The notes under the pieces: model-generated
What the model saw: the letters and a program-made list of their open reading frames with translations, nothing else
Told to the model about the DNA's origin: nothing
Database searches by the model: none
Translations under genes and position numbers: made by a program
Source: Tricholoma matsutake
Lineage: Eukaryota > Basidiomycota > Agaricomycetes > Agaricales > Tricholomataceae
NCBI GenBank assembly: GCA_026075535.2
Contig: AP026548.1
Coordinates: 9,300,001 to 9,364,000 of the forward strand
Direction: 5' to 3'
Length of the DNA: 64,000 bases
In this document: positions 21,221 to 31,960 of the stretch, one piece after another
Layout of the letters: the number at the start of each line of letters is the position of its first letter
Position numbering within the stretch: position 1 is the first letter of the stretch

Positions 21221-21426
21221 CAGTTGGAGGCTTTCCAACTGTATGGGTATCGCAGTAGAGGCTTTCCTACTGTATCAGGTTCTGTCCTGGACTTGGGTGC
21301 TTCCCTAGTTGATATGGCTATCCATACTCAGAGGCTTTCTGAGCAGACCGTCAGTTTGTGTATCACAGTTGGAGGCTTTCCAACTGTCGAGTTTGAGTTA
21401 TCACAGCTAGAGGCTTTCTTAGCTGT
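21221..21426. repeat. Array of six constant-loop hairpins, spacing about 38 bp
   Basis: Hairpins start at 21221, 21253, 21291, 21327, 21365 and 21403 (spacings 32, 38, 36, 38, 38). Arm pairs are CAGTTGG/CCAACTG, CAGTAG/CTACTG, ACTTGGG/CCCTAGT (one mismatch), CTCAG/CTGAG, ACAGTTGG/CCAACTGT and ACAGCTAG/TTAGCTGT (one G-T pair). The loop is AGGCTTT (or AGGCTTTC) in five of six, and TGCTT in the third. Stems change on both sides together while loops stay. It lies outside the LINE, beyond its target duplication. No protein is assigned. Confidence 0.8.
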
Positions 21427-21449
21427 TGAGTGTTCTGGTTGAGTTTAAG

Positions 21450-22680
21450 ACCGTTGATTGAATTAGGTCAAGCTGAGGGATACACCAAGTGTAACTACAG
21501 CTTATATACAGTTTCTAGATACTTATCATCCAATCGGAAGGTCTGATGCTTGTCAAGTAAATATAGAAAGAACAATAGAAAAGTAATCCTCATGCCTAGC
21601 ATGAGGCATCCAATGTCATGGATCCAATGTCAAGGGTCTGATGTCAAGGACCCAATGTCAAGGACTGCTGTGGTGCAGCCTGTCAATCAGTGGGAGTCAG
21701 ATTGGAGGGTCCCATCAGGATGGGTCATGTTGTGAGCGGAGGGAAAGAAAAATGAAATACCCAGTCTCACTGGAGTATGCTTTAGTCATTGTGGGTTACG
21801 ATAGCAAAATCATAACACATACTGTCAGACATTATAGACATTAAATATATGGATGGTATACAGTCTACTGTATCCATCAAACTACTGTGCATTGCACAGC
21901 TGTGACCATAATATGGATGGTGTGCAGCCCTATGCATGACCAGAGCTTGGCATCATCTCATCAACAGTTTAGGGTGTAGCACAGGTCACACCATGGGTAA
22001 AATTTCACACACTGCACCCTTACCTGCCAACACTGCACCCATCCTAACACTGCAATTGCAGTGACAGGTTTTTACCACAGTCTGTAATGAAACACTGCAG
22101 GTGTGACACCATGTATATACACCACAGTTTTGACAGTATTTTTGTCTATCCTGTATTTGAATTGTATAACTCCTTGACTAACTTAACTACACTGTCTGTA
22201 TACAATAAGCTACAGATTTCTTTAAAGCACATTCACATGCAAAAAAAAGACACTGCTGCTCAAGACAAGTGACAGAGGGATTTATTGCAGAGGCAGACAG
22301 AGGGGAGCTTATTCTATGGGATGTAACAAGACTGAGAGGAATCTGTGGAGTAATGAGTGAGATATGTGCAAAATAATGAGTTTTAGAGTGGGTGATTGAG
22401 ACACACCTGATCATAAACATCATACCCAATCACACTGTTCATAATCACTCTCTCAAGCATACTGCCTCCAGTTCTCAATGTATTCCCTTAGTCTTTTTGG
22501 GCATTCTATGGAATCAACTCCCCTCTTTCTGCCCCCTGCTCTCCCACATAGGTAACCTACACTGTACCAAATAATATGGTCTATCAAATGCATACAGTGT
22601 ATCAAATGATATGGGTTCAGTGGACACCGTCAAATGCTCTCATAGTATGTATAACATGTACTAGTATCAAATGAATACAC
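21450..22680. other. No gene recognised; short direct repeats near 21605-21670
   Basis: AT-rich sequence. At about 21605-21665 the word CCAATGTCAAGGA/CCAATGTCATGGAT recurs four times. No homology to the neighbouring elements is seen, apart from being the right flank of the LINE and of the hairpin array. Confidence 0.4.
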
Positions 22681-22681
22681 T

Positions 22682-23047
22682 TTTACAATTCTTGCTTGTG
22701 ATATGCTATGAAGAATGTTAATAATATACAGATCAGAGATAGTGTACACAGTACTCAGCAACAGCATCGGCATCGGCATAGAAGTACAGCATTGGCATCA
22801 GGCACCACTTTGCCATAACAGTATGACCTAGCTGCATGTACTATAGTGAATTACAATGCTTGGTATAGATGTGCATAGGAGACTGTATGGCCTAGCTATG
22901 GGCAATGATGCAATAATTCATTCTATGTAGTGCAGACCTACCAAATGGGTCTTTTACAATTCTTGCTTGTGATACACTATGAAGAATGTTAATAGACAGA
23001 TCAGTGACCTATGAGATAGTGTTGGACACAGTACTCAGCATCAGCAA
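22682..23047. repeat. Direct repeat of about 95 bp, two diverged copies 270 bp apart
   Basis: The segment beginning TTTACAATTCTTGCTTGTGA and running through CACAGTACTCAGCA occurs at about 22682-22770 and again at 22952-23047. Both copies lead into CATCAGCATCGGCA-type hexamer runs, which continue in degenerate form to about 23215. Confidence 0.7.
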
Positions 23048-23429
23048 TGGCAACGGCATCAGCATCAGCATAGATGTGTGGTAAGAATCTACTACCATTG
23101 ATGAAATAGTCACAGCCATCAGCATCGGCATCAGCAGACACATCAGCACAGACATCTACATCAACATCAACATCAGCGGCGGCAGACAGACACTTTGGGG
23201 TGGAAATCTATATACCAAGAGCATCAGCAATGGGCATTAGCAAACCAGACACACAATGGGCGCAGGGAGTATGAATGAACAAAATCAACAAAACAGCAGT
23301 GTTCATCCTAGCTAAAATAACAATGTCAGTACTAGCTAATTGTGAGAACCGGCAGGATCAGCCATGTTGTCATCATGGGACAATGATCTGATTCAAATGT
23401 CTGAGAACCTGCATTCAAATGATTTCAGA

Positions 23430-24074
23430 TTATATTCCATCCTTTCCTTCAAGGTCACATATGTCCTTCAATGTGACATCTTGCTGATCCAGCTTCTCAA
23501 CCTCAGCCATGTAGAGACGATGACTGGCATCCTGGTATGAGGTGCCAAGGTTGTTTTGCAGGGCTTTCACTTCAGCATGGCAGCTCAACAGTTCCCTGTC
23601 TGTCAATTTCTGCAACAGGATGAACTAACAGTCATACAAATGAGGACAAGGCACTTACTGGATCAGCAGGTAGCATTAGCTGGTTGCAGGCCAATGCATA
23701 GTAGTATGGTGTATCAGTCATGTTTCCAGACTGCAAAATCATCAGTGAGAGGATAGATGAGCCAAACAAGACATGGCATTGGCCAAGATGTGGCATTGGC
23801 CAAGACACAGCATCAGCTAAGACATGGCATCAGCCAGCAGGACGACATCAGCCCAAGGATGGCTAGGCTGGCAGCAACAAGACTTTGAAAAGAAGGAAAT
23901 CTTACCCCCCCATGTGCCATGTGTACATTGAATTCAACCTTCTTGCAATAGGCCTCCATTGCCTGGTGGGTAGCTGGAATCATAAAATGGGGCACTAGAT
24001 AGTGCTGCCCATTGTCACCTCAGATAATGACATATCCATCAGGAATATAAGTGTCAGTTTGCTGATTGCTCATG
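23430..24074 (-). pseudogene. Transposon-associated hypothetical gene, three exons, one nonsense codon
   Basis: The minus-strand ATG at 24074 starts MSNQQTDTYIPDGYVII, a TGA, then GDNGQHYLVPHFMIPATHQA and NVHMAHGG before GTAAGA. A short middle exon (SGNMTDTPYYYALACNQLML) lies between a CAG acceptor near 23735 and GTAAGT. The last exon starts LTDRELLSCHAEVKALQ, includes SYQDASHRLYMAEVEKL, and ends at a stop after EGKDGI. The splice sites are canonical. I recall similar proteins in repeats of Agaricomycetes, but know no function. It is arranged head to head with the plus-strand gene that begins about 150 bp away. Confidence 0.55.
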
Positions 24075-24142
24075 GTATAGATAACACAGATGATAACAAG
24101 TGATACCGTTTAATCAGGACATTATTTGTTTGTATATATTGA

Positions 24143-25700
24143 TTGTATATTGATCAACAACACATTTTTGTTGATTTTCAGTGTTTCACTCTTTTTCATC
24201 TCAACATTGACCCCACTGCTGCAGCCGACTCATCAACCATGAATGTTACATGCCAACAAGTGCTTGGCCAGATCAGCAAGATCAAGCAATCCATCTGCAA
24301 TGGACTTCAGGACCAAAGTATCAAGGCCATGATGAAGGAAAGAAAATTGGCCCTTGTGAGTGGATTGGCATGCTATCAGATCAATGATGCACTTACAAAT
24401 TGTAGAAAACATTATTTGCCTGGCAAAGAGAGGTTCTCACAGAGGATGTGCAGGCTGTCTTCTGGGCCGATGCCTTTTTGTGGGGAAATGTGGTAGCATG
24501 ATCAAAGTCAGACAGGACAGGGGACCAGAAGCTTATTGAAGGTCAACTGAGGGCAATGAAGACCTTCAATGAGAAAAAGGGCATAACAGGACCTGCGTCC
24601 ACATCGGCTGGACCAACTGCATCAGCAACAGCAGTGGCAACAGCAGTGGCAACAGCAGCGACAACAGCAGTGGCAACAGCAGTGGCAACAGCAGTGGCAA
24701 CAGCAGGTGGAACAGCAGGTGGAACAGCAATGGCAGGTGGAATGGCAATGGCAGGTGGAATGGCAATGGCAGGTGGAATGGCAATGGCAGGTGGAATGGC
24801 AATGGCAGGTGGAATGGCAATGGCAGGTGGAATGGCAATGGCAGGTGGAATGGCAATGGCAGGTGGAATGGCAATGGCAGGTGGAATGGCAATGGCAGGT
24901 GGAATGGCAATGGCAGGTGGAATGGCAATGGCAGGTGGAATGGCAATGGCAGGTGGAATGGCAATGGCAGGTGGAATGGCAATGGCCACTGGAATGGCCA
25001 CTGCAGTGGGAATGGGAATGGCAGCAGGAATGGGAATGGCACCAGCCAAGAAAGCAGGAATGGCAGGTGCCAAGACAGCAGGGATGGCAGTGGCAAAGGC
25101 ACAAGGAGCAGCAGTGGCAATGGCATGAGGAGTGGCAGTGGCAATGGCAGCAGCAATGCCAACACCACCAAGGATAGAAGTGGCACCAGCACTGGCCAAG
25201 ATGCAGGCCCAACCAGAAGCATCAGGATGCAGACTTCCAGCCCCAGCCCAGCAACCAATGCTGCCAGCAATCACAGTGAGACCCAGGCCACAAGAGGTGC
25301 AGAGTAGCAGGGGATTGGACGAGGATTTTGATGAGGAGACAGAGAGCAATGCCGGTGCCAATCCCAGGATGGAGTGGAAGCAGCACAACACAGCAGGGGC
25401 AGCATGAGGAGCACCCCAGCGAGGGAGTTTGTGAATGATGCTGTGTGCATGATGTGTCAGGCTTAGGTGTGAGTGTTGGGAGCAAGTGAATGGGAAAATG
25501 GCCTGCTACTTCTGTGGGAAAGGGAAAGTTTGGTGCGATCCAGAGGACATGGATCAAGTGCCGAGAACCAAGAAAGCAAAAGGATCAGCAAGAATAAAAG
25601 CAAAGAAGGCATGATTTTCCAGTGAAGAAAGTGGAGAGGAATCATCTAGGCGGTTCACTGCAAACCAAAAAGGAAAATCAAAAGGTTAGTTCTTCCATAT
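24143..25700 (+). pseudogene. Transposon-associated gene with minisatellite and CxxC cluster
   Basis: An exon after a TTTTCAG acceptor near 24180 encodes SSTMNVTCQQVLGQISKIKQ and LVSGLACYQINDALTNCRKH. The middle is the 18-bp minisatellite (24735-24986) and Gly/Ser/Asn-rich sequence. Toward the end a different frame has CMMCQA, a stop, then NGKMACYFCGKGKVWCDPED and a Lys-rich tail (TKKAKGSARIKAKKA). The helical N-terminus, variable middle and CxxC/C cluster order parallels the antisense gene in G1, and suggests one protein family. Stops indicate decay. Function unknown. Confidence 0.4.
24735..24986. repeat. 18-bp minisatellite, 14 copies
   Basis: The unit GGTGGAATGGCAATGGCA is repeated about 14 times with almost no variation. 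It is flanked by degenerate GTGGCAACAGCA units on the left and GGAATGGGAATGGCA units on the right. Since 18 is a multiple of three and the unit lacks stops in most frames, it opens long false frames on both strands. Confidence 0.9.
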
Positions 25701-25739
25701 CATGACACATAAAACCACTAACATGTATACCCATAGCTG

Positions 25740-26122
25740 TGGAAGAGGATATCAACATGGCCGATCCCAAGCCCAAGCTGACTGCCCTCCCTGCCCTGAC
25801 TCCCTACCCCTCTGCCAGTGACTATGCCACCTTCACTGGACATCTATACCAACTGGAGGAAGACATGTACAAGCATGCATGGTGGAATGAAGAGTCATTC
25901 CAAGAGTCCCGACTTCATGTATGAGAGCTCTGGGACACGGTCGACTTGCTTCAAAACAGGGTGAACAACATTAAGGCATACCTTGGGTTGCAGGCCAGCG
26001 CACAACCCATTGCATTGTACAATGGTTACATGGCTGGGCCCATGGTTCACCTCAAGAGGACTCCAAGCAGGAGGGCAGAGGTGGATTGGGAAGGAATGAC
26101 AGATGCCGAGGAAGTCAATGCC

Positions 26123-26157
<35 letters not shown>

Positions 26158-26590
26158 CACCCCCACTCCTGCTCCTGCTCCCACTCCTGCTCCCACTCCC
26201 ACTCCTGCTCCTGCTCCCCCTCCCACTCCCCCTCCCACTCCTGTTGCCGCTCCCACTCCCACTGCCACTGCCAGCGACAAAGACAAAACAGATGGCAGAA
26301 CTGGTTGAGGAGGGGGGATTTGTCAAGGGTAACACTGAGCCTGAGCATGGTGAGGAGGGACTGGCTGTGCCTGAAGAGGTTGTGGGGGAAGCATCCTTGG
26401 CTGGCACCCCCCCCCATCCCAATTATTCCTGCCACACCACAGGATTCTCAAGAAATGGTACAGCCCACAACATTGATGGCCCCACCACTCCCTCTCCTCT
26501 TCCCCCCAATGTCACTCACTGAGCCTGAGGCTGCTGTCTGGCATCAGCACTCAACCCACCAGCATCAGCAGTCGATGTAATCACCTCACC
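25740..26590 (+). pseudogene. Hypothetical gene with Pro/Ala-rich hexamer tract
   Basis: MADPKPKLTALPALTPYPSA begins the peptide (ATG near 25758). LYQLEEDMYKHAWWNEESFQ follows, then a stop at 25922, LWDTVDLLQNRVNNIKAYLG and DWEGMTDAEEVNA. From about 26117 to 26275 CCTGCT/CCCACT hexamers encode a Pro/Ala/Thr run, then DKDKTDGRTG and a stop. It is probably the last part of the gene that begins near 24143, because both are plus strand and separated by intron-like sequence. Not assigned to a known family. Confidence 0.4.
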
Positions 26591-26894
26591 CTGGCCCTCC
26601 CCTCCCCCTGCACAGCTTTGCCAATCCCCATGTGAGCTGACCTGGTCCATCTGGACTACATTCCAGAAGTACCACCCCTCAGCCGTACCCAAGGAAGAGA
26701 GCAGGAAAATCTGAGGACAGAGGGGAGATGAAGTGAGGCAGAAAAGAATAGATGTGATTTGGCATGTACATAAAAGTTGGACTATTTTTTTTTTAACATT
26801 ACATAGTGTGTTATTTGTAAATCTACTCTGCAAATTTCACTTTTTTAATTCTCTGTCTCCTCCCAACAGCCTGGGTTGAAATGGCTTCCTGCTG

Positions 26895-27390
26895 TGCAAG
26901 GTCATCAGCTGTCCTTTGGATAGATCGTGCCCATGCTGAGGCTGATGGATTTTGAGATGATGGTGGAGTCATCTGTTGAACATCCAGTGCAGGGGTCATA
27001 TGGTAGGCACCAGCTGCTGCTGATCCTGGTGTTGCTGTTGCTGATCATACTGTTGCCATTGCCGATATTGGTGTTGCCATTGCTGGTCCCACTGGTGCCG
27101 CTGCTGATATTGGTGTTGCTGTTGCTGATCTTACTGTTGCCATTGCTGATCGTACTGTTGCTGTTGCCAATATTGGTGCTGCCATTGCCAATCCCACTGT
27201 TGCCATTCCTGATATTGGTGTTGCCATTGTCAATCCCACTGGTGCCATTGCTGATGTTGGTGTTGCTGTTCCCAATATTGGTGTTGCCATTGCCAATCCC
27301 ACTGTTGCCGTTCCCGATCCCACTAATGCTGCTAAAGCCCTTGCCCTTGCAATAGGATGCTCTGTCCAATTTCAGCCTAAAAGTGGTCAA
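26895..27390 (-). repeat. Degenerate 18-bp minisatellite at the 3' side of a minus-strand gene
   Basis: From about 27020 to 27330, units of the form TTGCCATTGCTGATATTGGTG and variants repeat. On the minus strand they would encode Asn/Gly/Ser-rich sequence (NGNTNIGNSNTNIS). This resembles the 18-bp array at 24735 in base words (GGCAATGG), so both may come from one gene family. Confidence 0.6.
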
Positions 27391-28307
27391 GGCTTAGGGC
27401 ATTGTGAGCTCTCTTGAGGTATATCCAACAGAAATGGATCAATTTGGCATGGGGGATCATTTACAATGGCATTTCTGGCTGATCCAGGCATGATGTATCT
27501 CATGTAAATGTGTCGAGGAATGAGATATTCTGGTTCACTGTCACTAGGACCATTAATTGTAATTGGCTGTGGTTGAGTGACACCAACCATGCAGAGGCTG
27601 TCTGTTGTCATTTGATCTACTTGGACATATTGTGATTCAGTTGTATCAGAATTTGGGGTCTGTCCTGCTGTTGATATTTGGCAAGCTTCCTTGTGCTTGG
27701 GTTTGCCTTTGACAGCTTTTCTGCCTCTTGATGCAGCAGGTGGTTCGGCAGCGGCAACAACCTCCAGTTTGGTGCTGGGTTGAGGATCAGGATCAGCATC
27801 AGCATCATCATTTCTTTGGCCCCTGCAGTTTTCAGAAGGCGGTTTGGCATCAGCAATAGCCCCCAGCTCGGTGCTGCGATGAGGATTGGCATCATCATTT
27901 CTTCAGCCCCTGCATTTGGAAATGTGTCGGGAAGGTGAAGGGTTATTCAAATCATTTGGATAGTGTGCAGGAGCCACACTCCCATCCATGGCTTTGATCA
28001 CTTTGAACCAGAACACTCTTTCAGGGCCCTGCACTATCTGTCACTGCAGAACATGGTCAAAGATAGCTGGGAGATATTCCGGACTGACAAATGATGATGT
28101 CTGATCTGCAATTGCTTTGAATGGGATATGGCAACTACAACCATTGTTTGCTAGTTCTGCAGGAGATAAGTAACAGTTTGTGGAATAGGAAGTCAACATA
28201 CTGTAATGCTGGCCAACATACAACATAAACCATTCTTCCAGCTCTTTTTTCTTAAATTGTGATCCTTTCCATGATGTGGGAAGGATTGGGAAGCCATCGT
28301 TAGTCAT
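27387..28307 (-). pseudogene. C-terminal part of a transposon-associated hypothetical gene
   Basis: The minus-strand peptide MTNDGFPILPTSWKGSQFKK starts at 28307 and continues LEEWFMLYVGQHYSMLTSYS and AIFDHVL to a stop. It goes on in the same frame after that stop (GPERVFWFKVIKAMDGSVAP), then a DDADADPDPQPS low-complexity part and a basic GRKAVKGKPKHKE segment. It ends with SDSEPEYLIPRHIYMRYIMP and DPFLLDIPQESS before a stop near 27387. It probably continues the gene whose first exons lie at 29810-30480, with about 1.5 kb inserted between. No known domain recognised. Confidence 0.45.
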
Positions 28308-28309
28308 TG

Positions 28310-29800
28310 TTAATCAGGTTAGTGTTGCATTATGTTGCATTGCCAACCTTGAAGCAAGGTGTGATGGGCATAAACCCTTGATATAACTCAGAAAGTTTCA
28401 CTTCAGTTCAGTGACTTGATCATGATATGTTGATGATACTTGACCAGGAAACTCAAACAAAACCCACAATAAGGGCTCGAATTGTATAACACCAGTTAGA
28501 GGAAGGTTGCAAGGTGGTACTAAATATCACCGCTGTAAACCAAGGTTATGAAAATGACTCTAGAGGGTGTGCGATGAAGTCCAATGAGGTTTGAAAGTAT
28601 TCGAAGCATTGCAATGACATTTGAGAGAAATTCAATAATGATCGAAAGTGTACAAAGCGCTGCGACAGCATTCAAGGGAATTTTAGTGAAGTTCAGGAGT
28701 GTGCAAAGAGTGTAACAATGTTTGAAGAGTGTGCGAAGAGGTGCAATGATGTCCAAAGAAGTTTGAAGAGGTGCAATGATGTTCGAAGAAGTTCGAAGGC
28801 CTTTATAGAAGACAAAGACGTTTTTGATGGTGGCCGAGGATAGATTATAAAGATGTAGAAAGGTGTCGAGAGAGGATAGATGATATGCGATGGTTTTGAG
28901 AAGCTAGTACAAAGAGTTCGAGGAAATTCGGTGTAAAACATGGAATTTCAAGACTAAGTCGAGACGCTTGAACTCAAGAGAATGGCTCTTAAATCAGATG
29001 ATTGGTGTGAGAGGATGATGTATTCTGTTCTTCTAAGTAGCTAGTACAAGGCTATATATGTTTGGGAGAAGTGATACTAAAAAGGACATAAAACATGAGG
29101 AATACATGAGGCAAGATATAAAACAATAGAGAATCTTTGCAAATCATAGAATAAATAAAAGAAGATAAGAAGGGAAACATCTAGAGGCATGATTTATCAC
29201 TGGTACCTGTCCCCATTGATCCAATATATCATCAAGATGTCAAAGTGCCACAATCACATCCTAAAATCCCGTTGTGGTGTCTCCTCATGTCTGGTGGTGC
29301 TCGATATGCAACGCACTAACTCTTACAAGGTGTGCTGCATGTATCTGAAGGGCAGTGGGATAGGTGTATGGTGGCCAAAGGTGTTCAAAGTGCTGCGATA
29401 TTATTCAAAGTTGTTCAAAGTTGTTCAAAGTTGTTTGAAGTTGTTTGAAGTTGTTTGAAGTAGTTTCAGAGCAGTGTTGCAGGGTTTGTAGGGGTTGGGA
29501 GCGTGTGTTTTGATGTGTCGATGCCTCTGGAGACGTTCCCAGAGCTTAGAGCACACAGTGGACCTATCAACATGTCCAGAAATGATTGTGCAGGGGTGCC
29601 TATCAGAGAGGCAACATTTTCATGACTGGAGTCGGCATCAGCATCGGCATTGCATTGGCAGTAAATGATTTGGGGACTCATGTGTCAACAACCATCAAAC
29701 CATTAGGTGCAGTATAGGCAGTAAATGTCACAGACAACACCCCCATTTCCAGCCACTGTTGTCATGCATTCTCCACCACACGCTTAAGGAGGTATTTGTC
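28310..29800. repeat. Unclassified repeat splitting the minus-strand gene; possible LTR
   Basis: No coding signal. It contains GAAGTTCGAAGA-type words, a run of GTTGTTCAAA/GTTGTTTGAA units at 29399-29465, and GATGTTTGAT-like words that recall the G1 LTR. No pair of termini or target duplication could be found, so class and boundaries are unsettled. Confidence 0.35.
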
Positions 29801-29809
29801 TGCTAGACT

Positions 29810-30480
29810 GTGAAATGTTTGTTATGTCTGGCAATGGCATCAGCAACAGCAATGGCAATGGCAACAGCATTGGCTTCAACTTACACTTGCTTTGTCTGCT
29901 CAGGATATCCTTCCCACATCATTTTCTCCTGTTCAACTTCAAGGATGGCTTTCTCCTCTGCATTCATGGTGTTGAAAACATGCTTGATAGCTGGCAGTTG
30001 TGCTTGGAACCATCCTGGTGTACTTGTGGTGGTGTCCTCAACACCTAACAGGTTTGCATTCTGTTTGAAAACTCAGTCCTGGTACAAGCTCCAAATGACT
30101 TCTGACCGCTTTACTTTGAAGTTGTTCAATTTCCATGAGAGGCCTTTGGTCATTCACCAGTTGTTGGAAAGCCAGGTTGTTAGTTCCTGGTGATGTGATC
30201 AATAATACAACCTTCACATGCTTGTGAGTTTACCTTGGCATAAATGTGACTCTCCTCCTCATCCATAGGGGCCCTGTCAATTGATGCCCAGTAGTTGAAT
30301 ATTGCTGGGAGGATGTCGCACTTGAGTATTTGCAATCAGCCAGCTTTCAATTCCTGCGATCAGAATGCAACTTTATAAGGCTCAATGATCTTCCACTCTT
30401 CAACTGTATATCTGCTTCCCTTCTGGTACTGTCTCAACTGCAGGTTCTCTGATGGCTCAGGTGGCATTGGGGGGGACTGA
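29810..30480 (-). pseudogene. N-terminal part of a transposon-associated hypothetical gene
   Basis: After an acceptor (TTCACATCAG near 30478) the minus strand encodes PPMPPEPSENLQLRQYQKGS, YTVEEWKIIEPYKVAFRSQE and NYWASIDRAPMDEEESHIYA. A GT...AG-like gap near 30190-30235 leads to LSWKLNNFKVKRSEVIWSLY, STPGWFQAQLPAIKHVFNTM and ILEVEQEKMMWEGYPEQTKQ, then Ala/Val-rich simple sequence. Stops are present. The gene starts about 150 bp from the plus-strand KDZ gene, so the two share one upstream region. Function unknown. Confidence 0.45.
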
Positions 30481-30625
30481 TGTGAAGGAAAGAATTATTC
30501 TTGTCATTGACATAAAACATATCATCGACATGAGGATCACACGAGGATCACATGAGGATCACACAAGGTCAATAGTACAATAGCCATCAATAAATGGGTG
30601 TCGTTGTGACTCACCTCAAATCATC

Positions 30626-31780
30626 ATGAGCCTAACAAGAGTTCCTCACAAGCGAAAGAGAAGATCAAAGAAGAATGCCCCCCTGCATGAGGACAATGAT
30701 GATGCAGTTGATACTGTTACACATGTAGAAGTTGAGGTCAACACGAAACATGGACCAAAAACAAAGCACATCAAGGTCCCCCTGACTGCAGTGGAAGAAC
30801 TGGGTCAATCAAATTCTGTTATACAGGATAATCCCCATGTTGCTCCAGAATGGGACATGCAAGAACCTCAGGTGGCTGCTGAGCTTACTCAGCCACACAT
30901 CAGCATAGTTAGTTTCTGACACTGATTTCTTATGGAGCGAGGCTCATATACAAATAATAGAGACAGTGAGACTATGTACTGGAGTTTGTGGGACAAGTAG
31001 ATGAATTGCTGCAAGCATCCCTTGCTTGGCAGGCATGGTCAGTTGACAAACAAGTTTGCAACTACTGTCCATTCAATAAATGGGCAATTTGGTGATGCAT
31101 TGATTGTTCACTGGGAAGCATGCTTTGCTGCACATGCATGCATGTAACCCACAGGCAAATCCCTTCCATCACATTGAATGCTGGACCGGCATGCACTTCT
31201 GCAGGGCTGAGCTATGGGAGGTTGGCACATACATTTTAGTCCAGCACCAGATGGATCAGCCAATTTGCAATGCTCTGAACTTCCAAATGAAATATCTGGA
31301 GACATTTGAAGATGTGAAGGATAAAGCAGAGCAAGAGATGGCCAATTGGCAGGCAAACAATCAGCAACAGCACTGGCACCAGCATTGGCCCTCTTCACCT
31401 GACTCAACCTCAGACACATATAATGAGTCTCAGGCCAACAACTGGGCCAAAGATGAAACTGGGGCCAACTCCACATTTTTAATCACCTTGATGCCCTTTG
31501 GCATCAAGGGAAGGGGAATATTGATGTTGAGAACAGTTTCCAAGACTTCTTTGATGGCAATGACAAATCTGAAGTTGAGCATGCCGATGACAACATCCAT
31601 GGGTTTCAACCATATTTGCCTAATCCTAATCAAACTGCCAATGCTGTCCCAACTGCCGATGCCTTGAACAACAGTTATATTCATGTGGTCCATACAAATG
31701 GAATACATCACTTAGCAATGGTTACCTGCCAGTGTCAGGGGGAACACTGAATCTCCTTGGACCTGGTAACCAGTAACTTA
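30626..31780 (+). pseudogene. KDZ-type transposase gene, part 1: CxC2-like N-terminal region
   Basis: MSLTRVPHKRKRRSKKNAPL starts at 30626; a basic N-terminus is usual in this family. Downstream in other frames are WEACFAAHACNPQANPFHHI and IECWTGMHFCRAELWEVGT, corresponding to the CxC2 region (Cys/His cluster, FH-x-x-E-W) that accompanies KDZ transposases of Agaricomycetes. The later part reads FQPYLPNPNQTANAVPTADA and IHVVHTNGIHHLAMV, which is repeated at 34448 where the gene resumes. Stops (near 30919 and after GEH) show it is broken. Confidence 0.75.
31618..31780 (+). repeat. 163-bp direct repeat, left copy, flanking the insertion in the KDZ gene
   Basis: Begins CTAATCCTAATCAAACTGCC and ends CTGGTAACCAGTAACTTA. 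It recurs at 34448-34611 with about three substitutions. In addition GTTTCAACCATATTT precedes the left copy (31603-31617) and follows it (31781-31795). The pattern is unit A, B, A, inserted DNA, B, the rest of the gene. Confidence 0.85.
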
Positions 31781-31960
31781 GTTTCAACCATATTTTTCTT
31801 TTAGAAAGACTTCGTTAGCGTGGGCGCGAGAGGATGCAGCTGCTGAGGCAGCTGGTACCCTGCCCAAGCTTCCGAGGTAAGTTGTTTTTGTTCTTTTTCT
31901 ATTTCTATTTCTATTTCTTTCTACTGACATTTCTAATATAGGGCTGAACTCGTTCTTGAA

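Noticed and set aside
21221..21426. Constant-loop hairpin array as a CRISPR.
   Set aside because: There are no identical repeats separated by unique spacers, stems vary, and the genome is eukaryotic.
24543..25400. Long open frames on both strands (up to about 280 codons of Ala/Ile/Pro, Cys/His or Leu/Pro repeats).
   Set aside because: They exist only because the 18-bp minisatellite lacks stops in most frames; they lack any non-repeat domain.
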